Below, one piece after another: positions 33,789-44,600 of a stretch of 64,000 nucleotides of DNA. The stretch is taken from positions 3,617,001-3,681,000 of the forward strand of contig WPIO01000029.1 of the NCBI GenBank assembly GCA_009760855.2. The letters run 5' to 3'. The stretch is from Cristatella mucedo. Taxonomy: Eukaryota; Bryozoa; Phylactolaemata; Cristatellidae. The notes beneath the pieces are model-generated. The model was not told where the DNA came from. It was given only the letters and a program-made list of their open reading frames with translations, and did no database searches. Within the stretch, counting starts at the first letter, position 1. Every line of letters begins with the position of its first letter. The position numbers and the translations under genes are program-made.

Positions 33789-34579
33789 TCGTCGGGCAGT
33801 CGGCCGCAGGCGCGAGCGCTGCGCTCGAAAAGTGCAGCGCCGCCTTCGTCGTCGTCGCGGGGCGCCGACTTGCGCACGGCGGCCGCTGACGCAGCGGGTC
33901 GCCGGACCGCCTCGCCCGCCGGTCCGGCGACTCGGAGGTCGCACAGTCAGCCTCGGCCGCAGAGTCATCTTCGCGTAGCTTCCGTCGCCTGCAGCGGCGA
34001 GTGGACAGCGGCTGCGAACGCCGGGCCGCGGCCGCGAAGCGGCTCCGTGTCGGAGAGCCTGCGGCTGTGGGCCAGGTCGGCGTCGAGGAGCACGCTCACG
34101 TCGACGCCCAGGGACCAGAGACGCGGCTCCGACCAGAATGACGGCGGCGGCGGCGGCGGTGGGCGAAAGCACGTGCCCTACACGGCCGTCCTGGAAATGG
34201 ACAAGGACGCCAACGCACGCGTCGAGGCGCTACTCAACCACAGCAACAGCCTCAAGCCGGCCCGAGTTCGCCTGATGGCCATCGCCAGCTACAAGCCGGC
34301 GGCCGGCGGCGGCTGGGCGAGCGAGGACGAAGTGTCGGTGGAGGCGGGCTCGCTGGTCGTGGCCCTGTACAAGCAGTGCGAGTGGGTGTACGTGACCACC
34401 GCCGACGGACGCGAAGGCTTCATGCCCTACGCTTATACCAAGCCCGTCAAGGCCGAAGCGAAGGAGGCCGAAGTTTCGCCCTGCGCCCGTCCTCGGCCTC
34501 ATCGCGCCGCCGCTTTGCATCCGGTCGTTGCCGAGTCGCCGCCGCCGCAGGCGAGCGCGAGCTCGCGAAGCTCAAGCCA

Positions 34580-34622
<43 letters not shown>

Positions 34623-35777
34623 TCGCGGGCGGCCTCGCGGGCCTCGCTCGAATCGCCCACGCCTCGTCCGCGCCAGTCGCTGATCGCCCGCCAGCCACCC
34701 GCCCCGTCCAGAACTCCCGGCTGCATGAGCACCGCGTCGGCTGACGGAGCTGCCGGCTTCGACGCGTTCGCCGCCGCTTCGACCGCAAGCAGCCGTCGCG
34801 AGAGTCCCGCCGCCGCCGTCTTCCCCGCCGTCCCTCAGCGAGACACGCGTCGCCACGGCGGCCCTTCGCGTCAGCTTCGCGGTGGCGCAGGCACGACCCA
34901 GGTGTCTCGCTTCTGGCAGAGCGTGTGGGATTCGTCGAGCGTCGCGAGCAGCGACAACGACAGCGTCTTTTACGAACCAGCTTACGCCACTCTTGACTTC
35001 GACGGGCGGAGCGCTTCGTCGGGCTCGGAGCGCACCGCCTCGGCGCTGTCGTCCGCGCTCAGCCGGAGCCAGGCGTCGGCGCTCGTCGCCGCGTCCGACC
35101 CTGGCAACGCGGCGTTCTTCAGCGACAGCGGCATCAGCGAGCCGTCCAGCGACATTGTCACCCCTGACAGCCGCCGGCGGCGCGCCGCGCCGACGTCGCT
35201 TTTCGGCGGCGGAAAGCCGAGAGTGGCCGCTGCGCGAGCGGCTGCCGCGGACGAGTGCGTCGCCGCCGGAAGCCCGGCGGTGGTGGCCGCCGCCTACGCC
35301 TACGCGGGTGGCGTCACCCGCTATGCGAGGCGGACTGAGGATCGAGAGGAGCGAGCCCGCCGCGGCGGCCGGCGTCTCGCGCGCGGCGACGAGCCGATGC
35401 AGCTTGGCGGCGGCGGCGGCAGCAAGCAGAATGTCAGCCACTGCCGCGAACGGCCGCCGAGCGACGTCTGCGACCGGGCGAGACCTCCCGCTGGTGGCGG
35501 CGGCTCGCTGTGTCCCGAGATGACTCGCGACTACGACGGCCCGACGGCTACCGTAGTGTACGACTACGACCGCGAGAACGCGGACGACATCGGAGCTTGC
35601 GCCGGCGAGAGCGTGTGCGTGCTCAACGAGGACGACCCGCAGTGGCTGTGGGTGCAGAAGCGAGACGGCTCCGAGGGCTTCATGCCCAGAGACAACGCGC
35701 TCTTCCTGCCCTTCAAGCGCAGCTTCCGGCTCGACGACCGTCATCGGCTGGCGACGACGGTCGTGGCGGCCGTGTGA
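31237..35777 (+). CDS. Two-SH3-domain adaptor protein
   Basis: Modelled as two exons (31237-31389 and 32946-35777) giving about 994 residues. SH3-1 spans roughly residues 491-552 (LMAIASYKP, then [19 protein letters not shown]). SH3-2 spans roughly 915-970 ([12 protein letters not shown], then [19 protein letters not shown]). The rest is low-complexity Ser/Arg/Ala/Gly, likely disordered, with runs of Gly near residues 116 and 322 and Ala near 596. Between the SH3 domains there is a better-ordered patch ([19 protein letters not shown], then [19 protein letters not shown]). SH3 domains bind Pro-rich peptides, so a scaffold or signalling adaptor role is likely. I cannot assign an orthologue. No catalytic domain or membrane segment is seen. 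Confidence 0.85.
31485..31526. repeat. 42-bp perfect palindrome with (AGCT)7 core
   Basis: GCCGCGG, seven AGCT units, then CCGCGGC form a perfect palindrome with no spacer. It lies about 95 bp inside the SH3 gene intron. Confidence 0.97.
32041..32231. mobile_element. SPIN-like hAT miniature transposon, copy 1
   Basis: It starts CAGCGGTTCTCAACC and ends GGTTGAGAACAGCTG. These form near-perfect terminal inverted repeats. The 8-bp flanks CTTTAAAG and CTTTTAAG differ at one base, as expected for an aged hAT target duplication. Internal CCGCGACCCTTT, CCCAACCATAAAATT and GGTCTTAGGCGACCCCTGTG match what I know of the non-autonomous SPIN (SPACE INVADERS) elements. It has no transposase gene and lies in the SH3 gene intron. 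Confidence 0.9.
32284..32394. repeat. (CT)n microsatellite, about 110 bp
   Basis: The longest CT run in the window, in the SH3 gene intron just after the SPIN-like element. Confidence 0.98.
32946..35777 (+). CDS. SH3 gene, giant terminal exon
   Basis: Acceptor CTTTCTTTCGGCAG ends at 32945. The frame is open for 943 codons to TGA at 35775-35777. It codes for both SH3 domains and ends a short way past the second ([13 protein letters not shown]). Codon use is extremely GC-rich, with homopolymer codes written mainly as pure GGC or GCG repeats. Opposite-strand frames up to 425 codons are by-products of this composition. Confidence 0.9.
33139..33171 (+). repeat. In-frame (GGC)n coding Gly run
   Basis: A trinucleotide repeat inside the giant SH3 exon, coding for glycine. 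Confidence 0.9.
33751..33788 (+). repeat. In-frame (GGC)n coding Gly run
   Basis: About 12 uninterrupted GGC units coding for glycine, followed by a Ser/Gly segment (SSGS). Confidence 0.9.
34580..34622 (+). repeat. In-frame (GCG)n coding Ala run
   Basis: About 14 uninterrupted GCG units coding for alanine between the two SH3 domains. Pure repeats like this vary in length between individuals. Confidence 0.9.
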
Positions 35778-38232
35778 CGAACGAGCGCGCTTGCCCCCAT
35801 CGCACAGCGCGAAGCCGGACGGCGCGACGCGGCGGGTAAGACTCGGCATTGGCGTCGGCCGCGTACCGCCAGCGCCGTCAGGGCGCCGGTTGCTCGGCGA
35901 CGGTCGCGTTGCCGCTTCGGCAGCGGCGGCGGGGTTCGGCGACGCGTCGACCAGCGAAGCTCAGTAGGCCGCAAGTGGTCACACAGCAGCACACTCAGTT
36001 TGTCTTGCCACTTTTACGCAACCACCGCTCGAGCGACGGCGAACCGATGGCGTTTCGGGTCGCGAGCTTTTACGAGCGGGCGGCGGCCATGCCGCCGAGC
36101 CGGCTCGGGTTCTGTCCAGCAGCGGCTAGAGCACTAGCTCGCGCCGCCGGAATCGCTGGCGCTCGGTCGACCGCGAGCGAGCGCATGCATTGTTCTGTCG
36201 GAGTCGGCCGCTTCTAACGAGGCGGCACGGCCGGCGTGCCTCCAAGAACTGCAAGCTATCGACCGGCGACGGTTCCAGTGCGTTGACCCGGACATCGAGA
36301 TGGCGCGCACGCGCTTGGCCCCGGAAGTGTATCGAAGGACGAGATTCGGACCGGTCGATTTAGCGCTAAGCTGACCAGCAGCGCGTGTGCTAGCACAGTG
36401 GCCTGCTCAAATGTTACCAACGAGTGCCCAGGATAATCGGCTTGTCTCGTGCATGTCGTCGCGTCTCCTGCAGCTCCCTCTACCGCAGAGCGTAGTCAGC
36501 TTTGAAGTTGCTTCTCCCCAATCGCTCGACTCTCCCTGCTCGGTTACTGGCGAAGAGGCGTCGGTTTGTGGTCAGCACACGTTTAGACCCGATCTTGTTT
36601 CCCCAGTCACCCGATCTCGTGTATCGACGAACTGTACATGGAACGCACTACTCTTCTGCGTCACTTCCGGGCTGGCTGCCTGTCAACCCCCTTTCCTTCG
36701 GCTGTCAGCTGCAGGACGAGCACCCGACGAGCGGACAGATCGTCGTCTCTACCTCAAGCTCTCGGGCCATTTTAAGACTAATCCCTTAAGGGCCTTCGTG
36801 TCAGTAAATACACATGATTAGTTTGTATGGCACCACGAGAGAACTTAATCTCAATCCAATAGCCTTACGTACTCCTCAGGGCTTGAGCCCACTACCTTGG
36901 TCATTGAAGGCGAGCACCTTATCTTGTACAAAACGGTAAAGTTAACCGACAGTGGAACGTCTAGAGAATTTTCTCTCCTGCTTGCAAGTTCACTCTGTCT
37001 TACTTTCCATGCCGCCCGTGGGTCTGGGCCGATGGCGCCTGCACTTAACGACCCAGGTCGTAGGTTGAGTCATACTGGCCACTGCAAGTGCAAGCCGTGG
37101 TGATACTGTTATCTTGGACTGAAAAAATAAACTTTGCCGGTACGCCGAATCCTGCGAACGTTCTCAGCTGCCCAGGCATAGTTCACAATAATAGCAAGCT
37201 TTACTACAGTTACGATCAAGATGTTAAACACACTCAAATATAAAGTGGGGGCCGATTCTTAAAGTGTTGATTGTACACTTCTGCACTAAAATTCCAAGGT
37301 TTGCATAATTTAAAGCAGCCAACTGCGGCAGCCAGGAATAACGATGAACGGCACTTGCAATCGCACTACTCTACACCACCCCAGTACCTTGCATGCGACC
37401 CTTCCCCTTATGCAGGATAAAGCACAGCAAGCATACTCAAGTAAGTTCATTCATAGGTGGGGGTGGCAGATTCTGTAAATAGACCTTTTTTTGTTAAATC
37501 TATTAAGCCAAGTAACAAATCTTGTTCCATAGGGACACAAAGAGATGAACGGCTCCCAGCTTTGTGCAACTAAATCTTTGGCTGGCACCTGCAGCTCTCA
37601 GTAGCTTCGCCAGGGAAAGCAGATATGCCTTATAATGGGCAAGCCTTATGGCTGCGTTCACAAGTGAGGATACTTCTCATACTCTGATCCTGTGGCCAGG
37701 TTATCGAGGAATTTTGTCGCTCCTTTCCAGTTCTGATCTGTGATACAGTAATCTCTCCCTTGCTTTATCCCTTTCGAATTTCTTTCAATTTTCCTCTCCC
37801 CTCTCTGTATTTGTCTCATCTCTTCTCTTTTCACTTCACTCTCACTCATCATGAGAGTTTTCCGGACAAGTAGGCATGTCTCAGGATAAACCAAAATTAA
37901 GTCATGGGTTTCAACTGCTGTCTACAAAGGAGTCATCATTGCCATAAAAACAGTGGGTAGTAGTATGTTATATATAGTATAGTGGTATTACAGGTATAGT
38001 GGCCAGCGAATGCCATGTATTGAAGGAGTCAAATCAAAAGCAAGACCATAATTATCCTGCGTCCTTTGCTAATGCAGCAGAAACATAATGCAGATCCACA
38101 GAGGAAGCAGAAAACTTTCAAAACAGTCCACACGCTTAAGCGAAGGTCGAAGGCTAGCAGGTACGCACGCTCAAACACATGCAGAGTAAGACAACTTGCA
38201 TGAGTTGGAAGGCAAACTATAGGGAGTTTGAG
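35778..38232. other. Between the SH3 gene and the SLF1-like gene
   Basis: The GC-rich composition fades at about 36.25 kb. Downstream is ordinary sequence with one SINE. The two genes converge here, so both 3' UTRs must fall in this interval. I did not find poly(A) signals I would defend. Confidence 0.5.
37018..37130 (+). mobile_element. Degenerate tRNA-derived SINE
   Basis: CTGGGCCGATGGCGCCTGC, then CTTAACGACCCAGGTCGTAG and CATACTGGCCACTGCAAGTG, match the SINE head and the start of its body. It is truncated before the AATCAGC end. Confidence 0.65.
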
Positions 38233-38657
38233 TTAAGAGGCTGCATGCATATCTTTGGGAAGCAGGTTCTGCAGATACCGTAATTTCATCATAAGTGTGT
38301 CAACATAAATTTTGCTGGTCGGACAGCTACCAAGAAGCCGACCAGAAGCAAGGGCTCGAGTGTGCTCATCAAAGAAGGAGATAAGCACAGCCAGTCCGTC
38401 GCAGTCCGCCGCGAGCCCGGCGATAACGCCGCCGATACCATGCATGTCAAAGTGTGCAGTAATGAGGCGATAAAGCAGGTTTAGGTAACAGGCCACCATC
38501 TCGATGCTCTGGCCACTCTCGAAGCAACAGCAGCCATTGAAGCTGCACGTGCCAAGAAGGCTACCGGCTGGAGAGCACTGACACTTGCTGCTGTCATCGA
38601 AGGCAGCAGACCCATGGGATGCGTGAGTACTGCTGATGCACCGACAAAATGCTGCAC
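38233..38657 (-). CDS. SLF1: SLF1-like gene terminal exon
   Basis: Acceptor CTTTTTTACAG precedes 38657. In phase 1, as the upstream exon requires, it is open for 140 codons to TAA at 38233-38235. A Cys-rich stretch (KCQCSPAG, then CSFNGCCCFESG) precedes a helical domain (MVACYLNLLYRLITAHFDMH, then VDTLMMKLRYLQNLL). Another frame of the same exon is also open for a while but has a stop at the MVACYL segment. Confidence 0.75.
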
Positions 38658-41600
38658 CTGTAAAAAAGAACTTCGAACACAGCCGAGTTCTACAGATGCT
38701 GCCAAGTCGGTGCCGTTTTCATCCTGGTTGGCAGCACTAAGCAAGTCGTCAACAGCAGATACCAAGAGCAGTTAATTAAGGTATAACCAGAGAGGGGATG
38801 GGGATTTATGCCCCCTATACAATTTAGCTCTCATTATGCACATTAATCAATATTTCTCAGACTAATAGAACGATCGGCATGCAAATTGGCACAAACAACA
38901 AGGGCAAGATAAGCTATCTTTTAATACAACCATAGCTGTCATGTTGACCTTCTGAAGACCTGTATGGGTTAAGGTCACCCTTGAAAAGTTGCAGGCCATT
39001 TGGCGCCGAAATCTGACATTCGAAAAAGGTCAGCAGGTTATAAACGCACATAAACACACATGACCTTGAAAAATAGGATTCACCAAGTCCTTCCCTATCT
39101 GACTTTTTCGACTAGGCACCCACACGAAGGTCATAAGATTCAAGGGTACTCTACAAGACCAGATTAAAATGGAGTCCCAAACCACAGGTGATAGTCATCC
39201 TTCTTTAACCTACCCAGGTGGCTTATAGAGACCATCACTATAATAGTCCACACCGAAAGGTAGTTAGTAGTGGCACGACTACATTGTTATGGGGGCAGTT
39301 GGAAATCGCTCGGATATGCATAAACTCCAATGGCTACTCGAGAGTGCAGGTCATGCTGTTCTTAAGAAGGCGATGGTCAGATGCAATGCACTGTACATAG
39401 GCTGCTTGCAGTAAGAAAGTATCTGCCACAGCAACAGCCCACTACAATCTGACCGAACTATACAAGCTTTTAGTTTGTCAATGTTGATCTGCAAAGGAAT
39501 AAAATGATTCTAATGTAATGCATTCAAGAAAGCAAAACCAGTACAAGTCATAGCATACATAACCCGAATACGAAAATCAAAATAAACAAGATATTTGCCT
39601 ACTTCCTTGCATTTGATAGCCAGCAAACATTCATAATGAAACTTCTACCATAGGTTGACAACGGTTGTTGAGAACATCATTAATATACATATGCTTTATT
39701 GAATATGAATATTGGTAAAGTGCTCGAGAGAGAGATCACGTCTGAATGAAGAAAGCAGAATGCATGGAGATGAGCATTAAGACGGGATATTACAGACAAC
39801 AAAGACGAACCGCGATCAAAGACGAACTGCCATCAGAGCAGCATCACGCAATTCTTTCAGTTTCTATGCACCAAAAATCAGAAAGTCTCTCGATTCACAA
39901 CCCAACATCCCCTAACTTGAGCATACTATTAGCAAAACTAAAAGTACATCCATACCTTACACAATTTGGTCCAGATGCTTATGTGTGGCATAACCGTAAT
40001 TGTTATTATAAGTAATCACTCGATACTCTTCCTTTTCAGCCAATGTGAAGTGTCTTGAACAGATTTATCTTCTTATATTACTCTAATGTACAGGCTGCTT
40101 ATGCTTTTGCCAGCTAGCTATATAGTGTATATTTATAACGCCTACTGTAGGGCTCTAAGTTAGCCTTTGAGATGCTCGTAAACAAGTATCTGTGCAGTGT
40201 GAATGGGCCCAAACGTTACTGTACTTTATGCCAGCTTGTCCAATGGCAGTGTGGGTCGGTGAGCTGTTCATAATCGTGAGACCTTCATCACCGCTTGGCA
40301 TAATTTCCTTAACTATTGGCTGTGCAAGCTTTGGCAGGGGAGGGGGAAGGTGGGCGGCTTTTGGTAGTTACAAACTACTTTGCATATGGCGGTAGTAGGT
40401 CAGGCTGACTCAGTAAGTCAGGAATGAAAAGAGCATCAAGCGGCACGATGCAGCCTTCACCAGGATCCAAAATATGGCCCACCAGTCCACCGCTCTCCTG
40501 TGCTTGCAGGGGCAATGGTCAAGTTTGAGTTGTAACTTACCAACAGATTGCACGCTGCTGTTGCTCGCAAGACTTCCAGCTGTGGGATCTACGGCGCTAG
40601 CCTCGGACATGAGTAGACGCACAGAAGGAGAAGGGGCGACATCAACCGGCAGTTTACCCAAGTCAGATGGGATCTGCAGTAAAGATGTGCCTACACGCAA
40701 AGTAGACACGCCGAAGGCTTAGGAACAGCAAACGAACAAGAGAGCACTCGCCGCGGCCAGCTAGTAGAGCACGAAGCTTCACTGGCAGTGCTGCGATGCG
40801 AACACACCTCCATAGCGAAGCAGCAGTCGGATTACGTCGACGTGACCATTTACCGAAGCATCGTACAAAGGTGTGATGCCACCAATGCCTTTCGCCCCAA
40901 TCAACGCAGCAACGTCCATTGGTGGCAAGCCACCTAAAAAGCAGGCAGGCCACCAAGTTGACACCGCGTTACTCGAGCTCTAATCACCACGAGCATGCAC
41001 AGGAGCAACTGCTGATCTACAGCCCGACATGCACGCGCTCACAAGTTTTAATGTCCGCCGAACGAGGAGCTAGGGCATGGAGCCATACAGGTAGCAAGCT
41101 ATGGGGTAATCAACGACTTTAGGCGTTTTCGCGTTCGCCTTACGCATGTGCTTGAGCAGCTCCTCAACGATGGCAGTGTGGCCGTAAAAGCAAGCTTCGT
41201 GCAACGGGGTCCAGTCACCGTTGTCCCTAATGCCGACGTCTATGCCTGAAACAGCCGCCCTCATGACTGCACCAGTGTCTAGTGCACGAAAGCAATTGCT
41301 TTCTCTGCACGGCGCCAGGTCCGGTGGGTTGTTAAAGTGATGCTTCCGTTTTTATGAAGCTGCCGAGCGCCAGAGGCAAGGGCAGCCATTGCAGAGATAG
41401 TGAGGCACGTACTCGGAGCTCGCCGAGTGCCGAACAGCATAGACACACGATGCAAGGTAAAATTTAGAGGTCCCTCGAGGGGCACCCGCCACTGCACTTT
41501 GTACGGAGTGAGGTGTGGCAGTGCATGACCTGAGCTTACCTGGCTCTGAGAGCAGTTGCTTGACCCTGGGAAGGTCTCCACGTCGGCAGGCTATGTGAAG

Positions 41601-44600
41601 AGCCGTCTCGCCTGTAGATCAAAACGGCGCCACGACTGCTCTTGCTGCCGGTCGCCGAAGCACGGACCGCTAACAAGCCACATTGCTAATAGGAGGGAAG
41701 AGCACAGGAGGGCAATAGAAAGGCTCCGCTTTCAGCTTACCTCTGCAATTCCTTTTGTTACATTTGAGACTTTTTCGATCGAGCGCCAAACCTGCATCTC
41801 TGAAAACAAAAGCACAACTGCAGCCTGTTTCCGATATTCGGTGACGGATGTGAACTTCAAATCAGGACTATAAGTTTCCCACAATTCACATGCTTTTGTG
41901 CATACGTATGGCTATTACTGACCCAAAAGAAGATTGCTTTCTCTCTCGGTGACCATATGGTCCACGTGTCATTTTTAAATCCACACGGAGAAATTTCTTA
42001 GTTTTCCTTTAATGGAAGGCACGGTTAGCTGGCTCACTTTATTTTAGTTTGAGAAGCAGACGCTCATTGCAACTCGATAGATGCATATTGCACGTTTGAT
42101 AGGCCTTGCCGTTATGAAAAAACCTGAACAAAATGAGAAGTAAAGCCCCATTGCTATTCGCACTTTTAATAGACCTTTATGCCTTGCGGTCATGCGAAAA
42201 ACCGAATGAAATGGTCAAAATTATGGCATTCATCCTCATTTTGTGAGCTAGTTCACCCAGAACAAGAGGCACCAAGAAATACCAAAAGGCTTCCCTGGTG
42301 TCAGCCATCCGGGGATCCGGAAATGAGCAGCACACAACCCAGACTGATTCGATACGACAGGTATGATTTGAGTCACTCAACAGCCTCACCCATCATCCAT
42401 GACACCAACTGTTGTTTGCGATCTCTTCTGAAGGACCGAGAGTACACATTCTTCTGGAAATTAAGAGTACGGCATGAATGAATTTAATATAAGGTTGAGG
42501 AAAAAGAGATTTAATGAAAAACACGACACAAACTTTCTTCCTCAACCTTATAGCTCTTGGGGACTCCTACCATTTGCCCACTATGTCACTCTGCAAATAC
42601 ACTTCACATACAACCTTTACATTTGTAATTTCACGCAACACGGACCAAGACCCAACAGGCCGTTATTCGCACACAATAACACAGGTCATGTACAGTTTAC
42701 GAAATGGTGAACAAGGCTGTTCGCACAGAGGCCAAGGATTGACTGCCTCGTGCCTAAACGCCTTAGGCCTGTCCCACGGCCACCTGCCTCGAAGGGCTGA
42801 CTTACCTATCACCGGAAGTCGATTCAAGTGGTCTTGGTGAGGGTATAGCACAGTACTGCAGTGCCTACAATGTGTCAGGAGTGTTAATTGGCCGAGCCAA
42901 GGTCGAAATGGCAATCAGTGGACGACACTGAGTTGCAAGATTAAAAGGACTGCATCGATGCAACTGTCATGCAGCAAAGCAGGCAGCCGACAGAAGGACA
43001 CCGAGGACACAAGTCGTGGGCTTGTGCTGCACTGACGCTCAATGACAGATGTCGATTATGTGTAGCCCTAAGCCTGGGGGGACCGGCAGGTTATTCGATA
43101 TTGGAGAGGCTGTGTCAAAGACATAAAGCTCTGAAACAATGCTCTCACCAGCGACTGTAACTCAGATGTAGCGGTCGATGTCCGCCGTTTTCTAAAGCCA
43201 GTCATCATGTCCAGAGCGTTCTTGCAAACCGCACTAGCAAGCCGAGCCGGCGATAAGCAATGCACGATGCGTTCCAAGAAAAGAGGGTCACACAGTGTAC
43301 CTACAAATACGGCAGATATTCGCAATTCAAGGTAACATGTGCCACCCATCGTCTTAGCTCAGGGGGAGGGCCAAATCGTATGTTCGAGTACTGCAGTGGG
43401 CAATCCTTTACAGCGCACTGCAAGTGGTTGTGACAGCCATTGAGGCTCTCCGGCCGCTATATTACTGAGGCTGTTAAATCAGCTAACCTTTACTTTTTTT
43501 TACCTGGTCCAATACTAATACTGCTGCTGCTACTACTACAGTAGTATCAAAACATGAGTGGTGACATAGTAACATGCACAATGTCAACAAGCATGACATA
43601 GTCAGAGTTGAAATGTACTTGGTCAATAAGTAAATATGGTTTCTAGCAGCATGTACTGTGTCAGCACGCATAAGCATAAGGGTAAAAATCGCAAGGACCC
43701 ATTAAATGCTGTAACAAACATGTGCTTCAAGCGTCTTTTGAAATATCGTCAAGTCAGGGGATGTCGTGCCGAAAGTCGGAAGTGAGTTCTAGGCTTTGGG
43801 AGCATACGAATTAAAGGCACATTCTCCAAAGGATTTGAGGTTCATACAGTGTAGCTAAACGATTTGATTCAGAAAAGCAGGTGGTACGATATCTAGACTG
43901 GTTGGAGAGTAGTTCTGATAGGTAGGCTGGAGCCAGAGAACTAAGGGATCTAAAATCATATAAATACCAATAACTACAAATCTTCAACAATTTCACTCCA
44001 ACGCAGCAGCTGGTTACACTCGCTCAGCATTTGGTTCGTTTATCAACAATGCATTCATTCCTAATGATAAACATTCCTGGTGAACCTGCTACCGGGCAAG
44101 TGGCTAGCACAGCAGCAAACAACGAAGGCACAGCAGTGCTGCCGATGTAAGACTTCCCAACCCCAACGGCAAATTTAGTCTCTGGTGGCACCACTCGGCC
44201 TGAACGGTGACACAGGAAGGAGAAGGGAAGGAGAGAGGGGCAGAAAGAAGGAGGGAAAGACAAGAAGGAGTGCTGAAGAAGAAGCTGAAGTGTTGATGCC
44301 AGCTAGCTTGCTTCAGCACTTCAACCGGCATCACTTCAATATGTCCAAAGTAGGCAGCCCTCTCATAGACACATTAAGTACTAATGCACCCTCAACTAGG
44401 AATATGTGTAATGCAAAGTTGTTGTTAACGAACGAACTGATGAAGACAATTTTAAAACTGCGACCGAAACATACACGAAATGAGTCAGCTACCAGCTAAT
44501 TTCAAGGAGGAAATCTCAGGTGTCGTGTACATGGCACATCTGCCTCAACCACCTTCGACTACATTAACCTGCTACCGTATCAGTCTTGAGCTCTTGATTA

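Noticed and set aside
34572-35849. 425-codon open frame opposite the SH3 gene
   Set aside because: It lies antisense to the exon that encodes two clear SH3 domains. Its length is explained by GC-rich codons.
38481-38765. 94-codon minus-strand frame overlapping the last SLF1-like exon
   Set aside because: It is open across the acceptor at 38657 but is in a different frame from the one that joins in phase with the upstream exon and reads to the natural stop.
40808-41611. Assignment of the ankyrin exons to TONSL or BARD1
   Set aside because: The WTPLHEAC block is similar in all three, but the segment after the last repeat (LLLRYGGTSLLQ, then GKLPVDVAPSPSV) fits SLF1 better. Not fully excluded.
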